64,000 nucleotides of DNA from Actibacterium lipolyticum (GCF_900184935.1 NZ_FXYE01000001.1:1426001-1490000); one strand, 5' to 3'; counted from the stretch's first letter, positions 34,647 through 43,054 are shown. Notes: generated by a model from the letters alone, not told the origin. Numbers and translations are program-made.

Positions 34647-37580
34647 ATGCCTTCGCGCGACGCCGCAATTAAATCAGAGGGCGTTAAGCAAAAGACTTAC
34701 CGCATTACCGCAAAAGTTACTGTCTCTAACCGGGGTGGTTCAGATACAGAAAATGCGGTCGCTTTTGTAAAACACACTGAAAGTGGGCGGTTATTTCGCC
34801 TTGGGAAAGAAGAATATTTTCTTCTGTCGCAACTTGATGCTGGGCAGACTCCAGACGAAGTTGCCGCAGATTTTCATGCTGAATTCGGAAAGATAGTTCG
34901 CGCCGATATCGTTGAACGCTTTGCGCGTCAGATGTTGGGCGCCGGTATTCTGCAAGAAATCGATGAGGTCGTGGTTGAGCGCATCAAAGTCGATGATGCC
35001 GTGGAGGTCGCCGACACCGCCGAGGTCGTGGACGAAGCTTCGGATGAAGATGAGTTGGACCCAGAGAATGGCGACGACGATGTAGACGATGAGCCGGAGG
35101 ACAACGGCGGGCGCGACTATGATGAAATGCGCGATTTGGAGGACCTCGTTTTCAATGATGACGCAGGCCCAAAGGATGCGCCGTCTAACAACGAAACGTC
35201 CAAAGTGCGCCGCCTGAACGCGGCAATTGGCGCAGCTAATCGCAAAGCACAGCAGAAATCGACGGAAGGCACTTCCCAAAAAGACGAGCCCAGCGACCAA
35301 ACGCAGTCGGCCGCGAATACCGGGCCGGGGGAAGCCTCGCCAAAAGTCGAAGCAGCCCCAATCGCGGATCCCGAGGTCGCAAATCGGAAAGTGAAGTTTC
35401 AGCGCGACGCCGGTGTGGATGGAAAAACCAGCCCACCCGGAATGTTGCGACTGTTTGATCCAACCGGGATGCTACGCGTCCTTAGCGATACATTCGGTTG
35501 GTGGCGCCACATCAGTTGGCTGCTTTACCCGCTTGTCATCTTTGCGATGCTGGTCGTGTTTAACCGGTTGGCAGAGTTCGGGCTTGGCATGGCGATGACG
35601 TCACGCACCGTTTCACGGATCGCGTTTATCGTCGTCTCGTTATTTACCGTCAATCTGTTCACACGGCTTGTGACGGCCGTGGTCGCGCATCGAAAAGGGG
35701 CAGAGGTCCGCCATTTCGGCCTGACCTTTATCCTGTTCTTTTTTCCGCGATTTGCCATCGATCTTAGCGGTGTGCAAAAGCTGGACCGTGAAGGCAAACT
35801 GGCGGTTTACAGTTCAACCATGAAGGCACGGTTGTTCCTGTTCGCGACGGCAACAATCATTTGGGCGGCCACCCGTCGATCCGCCACCGTCATTCCCGAT
35901 CTTGCGATGATCGTCGAACAGATTTCGTTCCTTACTTTCCTGCTTACCGCGTTTCCGTTGTTGCAGGGGGATGGCTACAAGTGGATTTCGACCTACTTCA
36001 ATCAGCCGTTCTTGCGTCAGCGTTCTTATTATTACGTCTTTGGTACATCGAAGAAAATCGCCCAGCATCTGCCCGATCCGACGAAGGGTGAAAAATGGGC
36101 CTTCGCGCTTTACGCCATTGGGTCCGCGTTGGTCAGCGGCCTGCTGATTTCGCTTCTTGTCATCTATGTCTCAACAGGGCTGGAAGGGCGTTTTGGTGGC
36201 ACCGGTCTGGTAATGTTCTTTGGGCTTTTGGTGCTGATCGCGGTCTGGCTTTCCGTAATGAAATCCGGCCAGCAAGAGGCGCGCAAAAAGGCGATGAAGT
36301 CCGCGATGGCTGATCGTATGGCCGAACGCAAAGCCGAAGGCGGGCAGGGTGCCGGTATGGGCATGGGTGCTGGTGGCGGAATGGGCATGGGGCTGGGCGG
36401 CGGCAATCCCGGCCGGGCGCTGGTGCCGGTTGCATCGGCGGCGTCACAGGGAACCGCCTTGGCCAAACGCAAACTGACAGACGTCGGTCGGCCGCGCCCC
36501 GCGGTCAAGCCGTTGGCCGGTATCTATGCAGACAACGCGGCCAGCCAGCGACGCTCTCGTTGGGTGACGCGCCTGTTCATGGTCGTTGCGCTTACGGGCT
36601 TGGCCTATGTCGCGCTGCGCCCTTATTCGTACGAAGTCGGTGGGGATTTCGCGATCTTGCCGGACATGCGCACCGAAGTGAACGCGCGGGTCGCGGGCGA
36701 ACTGGTCGAAATCTTTGTGGACGAAGGCGACGTGGTGCAAGAGGGCGATCTGGTTGCCCGTTTGTCGGATTGGCAACCTAAGCGTCAGGTCGCGTCGGCC
36801 AAGGCAGAACTGGCCAAGGCAGAGGCGCGGCTTCAGAAACTGCAAGACGGCGCGACTGAAGAAGAAATTCAGGTCGCACGCGAACAGGTTGGCCGGGCAG
36901 AGGCAAGTATTCCTTTCCTCAAGTCCCAAGCCGAACGCGCTGAGACCTTGTTAGAGCGCAAGACAATCTCGGATGCTGATGCTGAGCGTTATCAGAGCCA
37001 GTACATCACCGGTCTTCAAGATTTGCGCAGCGCCGAAGCCAACCTTGCGAAGGTCGTCGCGCCAGCGACAGAGACGGACATCATCATCGCAGAGGCCGAG
37101 GTTGAAAAGCTTCGCTCGGAACTGGACTTCCACATCGGTGCCCTGAATAGCGTCGAGATTGAAGCGCCAGTCGCCGGACGGGTCGTCAGCGAAAACGTGT
37201 CCTTGATGCGCGGCAAGTTTCTTGATGCGGGCGAGCTGTTCATCGAAATCGAAAACCACGAAGTTGCGCGCGCCGAAGTGAAGATTTCGGAAACCGACAT
37301 CGGGCTTGTTCAGATCGGTGATACGGTGCGGTTGAAAGCTTGGGCAAGTTCGAACGGCGAACGTGATGGCACCGTGATTTCGATCGCGCCAGTTGCCGAA
37401 ACGGAAGAGTTCGGACGCGTTCTGCGTGTGAAAACGCAGTTCAATAACGAAGAAGGATTCTTTCGCCCAGGCATGACGGGTTTCGCCAAAATCGAAGGCG
37501 GCGATATGAAGGTCTGGCAGGCGTTTACACGGTTGTTCGACCGGTTCTTCCGGATCGAAGTTTGGGGCTGGATCCCGTGA
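34647..37580 (+). CDS. PqqD-like / M50-like membrane / HlyD adaptor fusion protein
   Basis: 977 residues. Residues about 45-120 resemble a PqqD-like winged domain (RLGKEEYFLLSQLDAG through ERFARQMLGAGIL). Residues 125-185 are a very acidic linker. About 290-550 carry six to seven membrane segments matching the M50-peptidase-like part of peptide-export fusion proteins, with GAEVRHFGL, FPRFAIDLS and LLQGDGY; the HExxH position reads VTAVVAH, so proteolysis is unlikely. A Gly/Met-rich stretch (about 565-595), another membrane segment (about 645-665) and a HlyD-type adaptor with two biotinyl-lipoyl halves and a coiled-coil hairpin (about 680-960) follow. It probably spans the inner membrane and reaches into the periplasm for export. 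No ABC transporter or TolC-like gene is in the window. Confidence 0.82.
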   Translation: MPSRDAAIKSEGVKQKTYRITAKVTVSNRGGSDTENAVAFVKHTESGRLFRLGKEEYFLLSQLDAGQTPDEVAADFHAEFGKIVRADIVERFARQMLGAGILQEIDEVVVERIKVDDAVEVADTAEVVDEASDEDELDPENGDDDVDDEPEDNGGRDYDEMRDLEDLVFNDDAGPKDAPSNNETSKVRRLNAAIGAANRKAQQKSTEGTSQKDEPSDQTQSAANTGPGEASPKVEAAPIADPEVANRKVKFQRDAGVDGKTSPPGMLRLFDPTGMLRVLSDTFGWWRHISWLLYPLVIFAMLVVFNRLAEFGLGMAMTSRTVSRIAFIVVSLFTVNLFTRLVTAVVAHRKGAEVRHFGLTFILFFFPRFAIDLSGVQKLDREGKLAVYSSTMKARLFLFATATIIWAATRRSATVIPDLAMIVEQISFLTFLLTAFPLLQGDGYKWISTYFNQPFLRQRSYYYVFGTSKKIAQHLPDPTKGEKWAFALYAIGSALVSGLLISLLVIYVSTGLEGRFGGTGLVMFFGLLVLIAVWLSVMKSGQQEARKKAMKSAMADRMAERKAEGGQGAGMGMGAGGGMGMGLGGGNPGRALVPVASAASQGTALAKRKLTDVGRPRPAVKPLAGIYADNAASQRRSRWVTRLFMVVALTGLAYVALRPYSYEVGGDFAILPDMRTEVNARVAGELVEIFVDEGDVVQEGDLVARLSDWQPKRQVASAKAELAKAEARLQKLQDGATEEEIQVAREQVGRAEASIPFLKSQAERAETLLERKTISDADAERYQSQYITGLQDLRSAEANLAKVVAPATETDIIIAEAEVEKLRSELDFHIGALNSVEIEAPVAGRVVSENVSLMRGKFLDAGELFIEIENHEVARAEVKISETDIGLVQIGDTVRLKAWASSNGERDGTVISIAPVAETEEFGRVLRVKTQFNNEEGFFRPGMTGFAKIEGGDMKVWQAFTRLFDRFFRIEVWGWIP

Positions 37581-37592
37581 TACAGCCCCAAA
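37561..37592. terminator. bidirectional terminator enclosing a stop codon
   Basis: TTTGGGGCTG (37561-37570) pairs perfectly with CAGCCCCAAA (37583-37592). The TGA stop of the fusion gene (37578-37580) lies in the 12-base loop. TTCTTT follows on the plus strand. Confidence 0.65.
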
Positions 37593-37596
37593 TTCT

Positions 37597-38175
37597 TTAG
37601 GCGCGGTTGCGGTACAGGTTCGGATCAACGACCTGCGCCATCGCCATGTGATCCAGACCAGACCCCAAGAAGTCGGCAATCTGTGTGGCCTTCGTTGCGG
37701 GGTCTGCCACCACCTGGCGGTAGTCAGCATAGAACATTTTGATATTCGGCTGCGCATCCGCCCAACGGCGGAATTCAAACACCTCTGTTTGAAACAGCTG
37801 TAGCAAGATGTCTCGACCAATGGTGTCAGGGTCCAGTCCATCACGACGCATCATGGTTTCCTGCGATGCCAGAACCTCTTCCAGCTCGCGCTGCATAAAG
37901 ACGACGCGGTAATTCACATTTGCTGGCAGATCATAGACCAGCTTGTAGATCACTTTGACCACTTTCCCGCACGACGGGGCGACCCAGCTTTTGTCTTCTT
38001 TCAATGCTTTAACAGGTTCGAACTCGTAATAACCAAGCGGGTTATCGTCGTTTGGCTTACGCGCATGATCGACAACCGGGGGGATTCCGCCAGCTTCAAG
38101 CATTCGCATCATCATCGATGTTCCCGATCTGGGAAGTCCCGATACGATGGTTACAAAATCGACCTCTTCTTGCAT
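37597..38175 (-). CDS. sulfotransferase family protein (PAPS-dependent), 2
   Basis: 192 residues, short for the family. A textbook 5'-phosphosulfate loop opens it: IVSGLPRSGTSMMMRML near residue 15. The 3'-phosphate-binding block is VVFMQRELEEVLASQ near residue 105. It converges with the HlyD-fusion gene and lies just upstream, divergently, of the QGRF-repeat protein gene. Similar small proteins are annotated as sulfotransferase-like. Acceptor unknown; it could modify the cluster lipid or, speculatively, an exported protein. Confidence 0.82.
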   Translation of the reverse strand: MQEEVDFVTIVSGLPRSGTSMMMRMLEAGGIPPVVDHARKPNDDNPLGYYEFEPVKALKEDKSWVAPSCGKVVKVIYKLVYDLPANVNYRVVFMQRELEEVLASQETMMRRDGLDPDTIGRDILLQLFQTEVFEFRRWADAQPNIKMFYADYRQVVADPATKATQIADFLGSGLDHMAMAQVVDPNLYRNRA

Positions 38176-38365
38176 GATTTGCCCTTTAAATGAACTTTTA
38201 GATTATGCATCGGCGGCGATGCCAAGGCATCGTGCCTATGGCTTAAATGTTTGTGGCGCCTATGTGAAGTTTCGGTAAGCTTAGTTGAGAGTTTTTCGCG
38301 ACTCATGTATCTGTATTGAAGTTGTTTTTTTCAGATCAGTTTGTTTTTTCAAAGGAGTTTTGGGG

Positions 38366-39466
38366 ATGACGGAAAATAACATGAATAAAAACTCGCCTCA
38401 GTCTGACGCGTCGGCTCAGCAACAGCAACAACAACAGTCCGGTGGATTTGGCGGTGCTGGCGGCGGGTTCGGTCAGGGCCGCTTTGGTCAAGGTGGCCAA
38501 GGGCGGTTCGGCGGCGGACAGGGTGGTCAAGGTGGCTTCGGCCAGGGCGCGGGCCAAGGCCGGTTCGCACAGGGCGGCGGGCAAGGCCGGTTTGCACAAG
38601 GCGGCTTTGGTGGCGGTGCAGCTCTGGGTCAGGGTCGTTTTGGCGGTGCTCAGGGTGCACAAGCAGGTCAGGGCGGTTTTGGCCAAGGCGGTGGTATGGC
38701 CGGCGGTCAGGGTCGTTTCGGCCAGGGTCAGTTCGCTCAGGGCGGCGGCATGGGCGCACAAGGCGGCTTCGGCGGCGCAGCCCAAGGTCAGGGCCGTTTT
38801 GGCGGTGGCCAAGGCGCACAAACGCAAGCAGGTCAGGGCCGGTTCGCTCAAGGTGGCGGCTTTGGCGGTGGTCAAGGTCAGGGCCGGTTCGCACAGGGCG
38901 GCATGGGCGGCGGCCAAGGTCGATTTGCCCAAGGCGGCGGTATGGGAGCACAAGGTGGTTTCGGTGGCGCAGCCCAAGGTCAGGGCCGTTTTGGCGGCGC
39001 GCAGGCCGGTGGTCAGCAACAGGGGCCGTTCGCAGGCGGTGCGCAGGGTGGCGGTCAAGGGCAGGGGCGCTTTGCTCAGTTCTTGCGCATGATGGCTGCA
39101 CGTAACCAGCAAGGCGGCCAAGCCGGTTTCGCACAGGGCGGTGGTCAGGGTCGCTTTGCACAAGGTGGCGGGATGGGCGGTCAAGCCGGTCAGGGCCGCT
39201 TTGCGCAAGGTGGCATGGGCTTTGGTCAGGGTCAGGCCGCACAAGGTGGCGGTTTTGGCGGCGGTCAGGGTCGTTTCGGTGGCGGCCAAGGTGGCTTTGG
39301 TCAAGGCCGTTTCGGTGGCGGGCAGCAAGGTGGCTTTGGTGGCCAACAAGCGGCCGCCGCTCCAGCAGATGTTACTGACGCTGTAGAAGTTGACGCAAAA
39401 GCGCCAGCTGGCGGATGGGTAAACTGGCGCGAAGCTGCGGCCAAGGAAAACGCTGAAAAATCATAA
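38366..39466 (+). CDS. low-complexity Gly/Gln-rich protein with 16 QGRF motifs
   Basis: 366 residues. A short N-terminal segment (MTENNMNKNSPQSDASAQ, then a Gln run) leads into about 300 residues made almost only of G, Q, F, A, R and M. They contain 16 QGRF tetrapeptides, usually as GQGRFAQGG or GQGRFGGG. One segment breaks the pattern: GRFAQFLRMMAARNQQGG. The last about 35 residues are ordinary and acidic (ADVTDAVEVDAKAP...). No Cys, no Sec signal peptide. AAGGAG lies eight bases before the ATG at 38366; an in-frame reading from 38285 lacks a good site. Such Arg/Phe-spaced Gly-rich sequence suggests a structural, adhesive or phase-separating protein (inference). Homology search is unreliable for this composition. 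Confidence 0.82.
   Translation: MTENNMNKNSPQSDASAQQQQQQQSGGFGGAGGGFGQGRFGQGGQGRFGGGQGGQGGFGQGAGQGRFAQGGGQGRFAQGGFGGGAALGQGRFGGAQGAQAGQGGFGQGGGMAGGQGRFGQGQFAQGGGMGAQGGFGGAAQGQGRFGGGQGAQTQAGQGRFAQGGGFGGGQGQGRFAQGGMGGGQGRFAQGGGMGAQGGFGGAAQGQGRFGGAQAGGQQQGPFAGGAQGGGQGQGRFAQFLRMMAARNQQGGQAGFAQGGGQGRFAQGGGMGGQAGQGRFAQGGMGFGQGQAAQGGGFGGGQGRFGGGQGGFGQGRFGGGQQGGFGGQQAAAAPADVTDAVEVDAKAPAGGWVNWREAAAKENAEKS
38441..39350 (+). repeat. degenerate GQGRF-coding repeats
   Basis: Irregular repeats of about 24-60 bases built on GGTCAGGGCCGSTTY (Gly-Gln-Gly-Arg-Phe). Two longer units, coding GGGMGAQGGFGGAAQGQGRFGG, recur at about 38740-38810 and 38935-39000, showing internal duplication. Confidence 0.85.
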
Positions 39467-39489
39467 CGATATTCGGCGATGTTAGTAAG

Positions 39490-39517
39490 AATGGCCCGGA
39501 GGTTTTCCGGGCCATTT
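39490..39517 (+). terminator. Rho-independent terminator, shared by convergent genes
   Basis: AATGGCCCGGA (39490-39500) pairs perfectly with TCCGGGCCATT (39506-39516), loop GGTTT, followed by TTCTTATTT. It lies 24 bases after the QGRF gene stop and just before the glk stop on the other strand. Confidence 0.85.
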
Positions 39518-39518
39518 C

Positions 39519-40481
39519 TTATTTGTGTACCAAGTGAGCGGCGCAACCCGTCAGGGCTGCATAGTCATCTTCGATCACAGAAATTGCGAACCCTTCCAAG
39601 AAACCGGTAAAACGCCCTTTGCCATGAAAGGCCGCCGGGAAACCGAGTTGCTGAAGATAGGGCGCCACGGCGCGGGCCACGCCGCCGCAAAGATAGATAC
39701 CGCCAAAGGGCAGGAAAGTCAGCGCAAGGTTGCCGGATGCTATCCCCAGATGCCGCGTGAAGATGCGCGCGGCCTCTTCGGCGGCAACGGCGTCACCCTG
39801 TGCCAGCATCCCCATAACGGCGGCAGCGTCAGCTTGTTCCGGCGTGCCTGCACGGGTCGTAACCCACGAAAACAGCCGCGAAAGGCCACGGCCCGATAGA
39901 ACATCTTCGACGGCTGCGAAATCATCGGCGCCTTTTACGAAGGTCGCGAGGGCCAGATCATCCTCATTCTCGACGGGAAGGGCGACATGACCAGCTTCTG
40001 CTGCCGTAACGATGGGCCCGTTGGGGCCGGGAATCACAGCGGCAGCGTTGAACCCGGTACCGATGCCGATGACCAGGCGCGTCGCGTTCGGCCCTTCTGG
40101 CGCACCGCTAAGCACGGGGCGCAGCGACGGTTCATCCAGATAGTCCAGCGCATGACCTTGGGCCTGCAGATCGTTCAAGATGGCGACACGCCCGGTTCCC
40201 GCAGCACGGGCCAGCGTTTCAGTGTCGATTTGCCAGTTGAGGTTGGTCAGTCGGCCAATTCCGTCGCGCACAGGGCCAGCCACTGCAACGCAGGCACCGG
40301 AAAGCTGAGTGTTCCCACGCCCTTCGATATAGTGACGCAGGACGGTCTCCAGATCTGGGTACTCGGCATTGCGAAAACGGTGGATCGTGTCGGTCAAAAG
40401 CTCTGAGCCTTGGGCCAACGCGACGCGGGTGTTCGTGCCGCCGATATCTGCGACTAGGGCGGGTGCTTCCGCGTGTGTCAT
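39519..40481 (-). CDS. glk: glucokinase
   Basis: ATP-dependent phosphorylation of glucose to glucose 6-phosphate. 320 residues, the usual length of proteobacterial Glk. The phosphate-binding motif VADIGGTNTRVAL is at the N-terminus, LNDLQAQGHAL holds the catalytic-loop Asp, and IGIGTGFNAA the second phosphate loop. It forms a minus-strand unit with the beta-glucosidase gene upstream (19 bases apart) and the LacI regulator, feeding glucose released from alpha- and beta-glucosides into glycolysis. Confidence 0.93.
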   Translation of the reverse strand: MTHAEAPALVADIGGTNTRVALAQGSELLTDTIHRFRNAEYPDLETVLRHYIEGRGNTQLSGACVAVAGPVRDGIGRLTNLNWQIDTETLARAAGTGRVAILNDLQAQGHALDYLDEPSLRPVLSGAPEGPNATRLVIGIGTGFNAAAVIPGPNGPIVTAAEAGHVALPVENEDDLALATFVKGADDFAAVEDVLSGRGLSRLFSWVTTRAGTPEQADAAAVMGMLAQGDAVAAEEAARIFTRHLGIASGNLALTFLPFGGIYLCGGVARAVAPYLQQLGFPAAFHGKGRFTGFLEGFAISVIEDDYAALTGCAAHLVHK

Positions 40482-40500
40482 ATTCTTAGTGCCTCTTCCC

Positions 40501-41823
40501 TTACCGTGCCAATGCCCGGGCTAGCGCGTGATAGGATGCTTTTGGGGTCCGCTGCAAGCTGTCGAAATCCATGTGGACCAAGCCAAATCGTTTGTCATAG
40601 CCATGCGCCCATTCGTAGTTATCCAAAAGCGACCATGTGAAGTATCCGTTTACCGGAACGCCTTCGGCCGCTGCTTTGCGAACCTGATCAAGATGGGCGT
40701 TCAAATAGTCGATGCGCGGCTGATCATCGACGACCCCGTCTTTAAGGTCATCAAAAGACGCCATGCCGTTTTCGGTCACGTAAAGGGGCAGGCCTTTGGT
40801 GTATTCCGTATGAACCCACGTCAGGAAATGATGAAGGCCTTCGGGATAAATCTCCCAGTCGACGGCGGTTTTGGGAAGGGGGCCGGGCACCTCTTTGTGG
40901 GCTGGCCACGGGCCATCGCAAGGCGCGATCAGCTTGCGCGTATAGTAGTTTAGCCCCACCCAATCGAGCGGTTGACCGATCAGCGCAAAGTCATCCTGCC
41001 AGTTCTTTGGCATATGTGGCGCGAAGCCTTCCATGACATCGGCGGGGTATTCGCCCTTGAAAAGGCCAGACAGGAAGAACCTGTTGTAATACCCGTCATA
41101 AAGGCGCGCAGCTTTTGCCGCTTCCGGCGTATCGTCGGCGGGGGCGGCGTATTCGAAGTTGCACACAGCCCCAAGGTTTTTCACGCCCTGCGCACGCATT
41201 GCTTCGATTGCCGTTCCATGGGCCAAAAGCACATGGTGCATGGCATGGGCCGTGGCGCGAATATCGCGCAGGCCGGGCGCGTGGTGTCCAAGGAAATGGC
41301 TTAGCCAGCCAACGCACCACGGTTCGTTGATTGGCGCGGCGGACCAAACTCTGTCACCTATCCGGCCCATGATCACTTCGGCGAATTCCCCGAAAGCAGC
41401 GGCGATGTCACGGTTACGCCAACCGCCTTTGTCGGCCAAAGCGACCGGTAATTCCCAATGGTACAGCGTGGCGGCGGGCTTTAGCCCGCGTTCCAGCATG
41501 GCGTCAACCAACCGGTCATAAAAATCGAGCCCCTCTTGGTTGGGCTGCCCGGTTCCTTCGGGAATGACTCGCGCCCAAGATGTGGAAAACCGGTACACAT
41601 CGAAATTTGCTGCCGCAAGCATGTCGAAATCTTCGGGGTAGCGGTGATAGTGGTCACAGGCGATATCGCCGTTTTCCGCGCGCACGACGTTGCCGGGCGT
41701 TGCGGCGAAGGTGTCCCAATGCGTGGTGCCGGCGCCGCCAAAGCTGTGCCCCTCTATCTGATAGCTTGAGGTTGCAGCCCCGAATAGGAAGCCCTCGGGA
41801 AAGTCGTTCCGCGTGAAGTTCAT
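40501..41823 (-). CDS. beta-glucosidase, glycoside hydrolase family 1
   Basis: 440 residues, standard for GH1. The acid/base Glu is in APINEPWC and the nucleophile Glu in LYVTENGMASFDD; FLFGAATSSYQIEG is the N-terminal family signature. No signal peptide, so it hydrolyses imported beta-glucosides in the cytoplasm. Its ATG overlaps the stop of the regulator gene by one base (TAATG), indicating translational coupling. Gene set suggests coordinated use of di- and oligo-glucosides. Confidence 0.95.
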   Translation of the reverse strand: MNFTRNDFPEGFLFGAATSSYQIEGHSFGGAGTTHWDTFAATPGNVVRAENGDIACDHYHRYPEDFDMLAAANFDVYRFSTSWARVIPEGTGQPNQEGLDFYDRLVDAMLERGLKPAATLYHWELPVALADKGGWRNRDIAAAFGEFAEVIMGRIGDRVWSAAPINEPWCVGWLSHFLGHHAPGLRDIRATAHAMHHVLLAHGTAIEAMRAQGVKNLGAVCNFEYAAPADDTPEAAKAARLYDGYYNRFFLSGLFKGEYPADVMEGFAPHMPKNWQDDFALIGQPLDWVGLNYYTRKLIAPCDGPWPAHKEVPGPLPKTAVDWEIYPEGLHHFLTWVHTEYTKGLPLYVTENGMASFDDLKDGVVDDQPRIDYLNAHLDQVRKAAAEGVPVNGYFTWSLLDNYEWAHGYDKRFGLVHMDFDSLQRTPKASYHALARALAR

Positions 41824-42863
41824 TATTTTGCCTCTTGTGGAGCAGGGCAGGTTGAGCGGCCAAGGGTCAGTTCCGCTTCCAATAAGCGGGACTGTGGCGC
41901 AGTGTCAGGTGATTGGATGATGGACAGCAACATTTCTGCCGCTTGTCGCCCCGCATCCCGAACGGAGGAGCGCGTGGCCGTGAACAGCGGCACGTCCATG
42001 CCATCGGAGTTCTTGAAATAGGACAGTTCATCGTCGTGAACGATCAGCGACACGTCCTTACCCATTTTCAAGCCAAGCTCTTCGATGGCGCGGCGTACGC
42101 CGATGGCGGAAATAATTGACGAAACCAGAAACGCGGTGGGCGGGGTGTCTTGTTCAAGCATGTTCAGCGCAGAGCGATAGCCGTTTGTTTCGGTCATCTC
42201 TTCTGAAACCATTAGGGCCGGATCAGCGGCGATGCCGCGTTTATCCAGCGCGCTGGTATACCCATCACGGCGGCGCTGCGCGAAATCCATATGCTCTAAG
42301 CCATTGATCAGCCCGATCCGCCGGTGGCCCAGATCAAGTAAGAACCCCGTTGCACGCGAAAACGCGCGCCGGTTGTTTATATCCAGCCATGAATAGGGGC
42401 CTTCCTCGCCACTTGAGCGGCCATGGACGACAAAAGGCAGGCCGATTTCGCGCAACAGTTTGATCCGCGGGTCATTGATAAGCGGCGCGTGAACGATAAC
42501 GCCGTCGACATTCCGCTTTGAGGCAAGATCGCAATAAATACGTTCCTCATCCGCGTCTTTGACGACGCTTAGGTGCATGTCATATCCAGCGTTCGAATAC
42601 GCCTCGCCAGCGCCTGCGATAAAGTCGGCAAAGACCGGGTTCACCATCTCATGTTTGGTTGCGATTGGGATGACGTGGCCGATGGCCATTGCTCGCCCGG
42701 TTGCCAACCCTTTGGCACGGGTGTTGGGGCGGTAATTATGTGCGATTGCGGCGGCGTGAACCCGCCTGCGCGTGGCCTCGCTTACTTCGGGATAGCCGTT
42801 CAATGCCCGACTCACCGTTGTTTGGGAAAGCCCAAGCGTTTGAGATAATTGTTTGAGATTCAT
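41823..42863 (-). CDS. aglR: LacI-family transcriptional regulator (AglR-type)
   Basis: 346 residues. The N-terminal HTH reads MNLKQLSQTLGLSQTTVSRALNG-type (key residues LSQTTVSRAL), followed by the hinge and a periplasmic-binding-protein-like effector domain. Two copies of the perfect palindrome AAAGCGCTTT flank its promoter region (42879-42888 and 43044-43053), typical of LacI operators. It is divergent from aglE and heads the bgl-glk unit, so it likely represses both directions until an alpha-glucoside or related ligand binds. The symbol is by analogy with Sinorhizobium aglR. Confidence 0.9.
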   Translation of the reverse strand: MNLKQLSQTLGLSQTTVSRALNGYPEVSEATRRRVHAAAIAHNYRPNTRAKGLATGRAMAIGHVIPIATKHEMVNPVFADFIAGAGEAYSNAGYDMHLSVVKDADEERIYCDLASKRNVDGVIVHAPLINDPRIKLLREIGLPFVVHGRSSGEEGPYSWLDINNRRAFSRATGFLLDLGHRRIGLINGLEHMDFAQRRRDGYTSALDKRGIAADPALMVSEEMTETNGYRSALNMLEQDTPPTAFLVSSIISAIGVRRAIEELGLKMGKDVSLIVHDDELSYFKNSDGMDVPLFTATRSSVRDAGRQAAEMLLSIIQSPDTAPQSRLLEAELTLGRSTCPAPQEAK

Positions 42864-42878
42864 ACCTGTTTTAGTCCC

Positions 42879-42888
42879 AAAGCGCTTT
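42879..42888. promoter_or_regulatory. LacI-type operator, aglR side
   Basis: AAAGCGCTTT, a perfect palindrome with central CG as LacI-family operators have, 16 bases before the aglR start; suggests autoregulation. Confidence 0.7.
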
Positions 42889-43042
42889 CAATTTCCTCAA
42901 ACACTACTGCTATAATCCGCGTGCGTCAAAAGGAAGGTTAAAATGCGTATTTTAGATTTAAGTTGTTAATACCCGCCAAAATACGTGCATTTAGCGCCAT
43001 TGGTTGACAGGTGGTTTCGGTTAAGACTAACGTCAAAAAAGT

Positions 43043-43054
43043 CAAAGCGCTTTG
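43043..43054. promoter_or_regulatory. LacI-type operator, aglE side
   Basis: CAAAGCGCTTTG, a perfect 12-bp palindrome, 64 bases before the aglE ATG and 155 bases from the other operator; likely site for AglR control of the aglEFGAK operon. Confidence 0.72.

Noticed and set aside
38336-39349. Long minus-strand ORFs of low complexity (Ala/Thr/Leu-rich and Arg/His-rich)
   Set aside because: They are shadows of the QGRF-coding repeats on the plus strand, which has a good ribosome site and a terminator.
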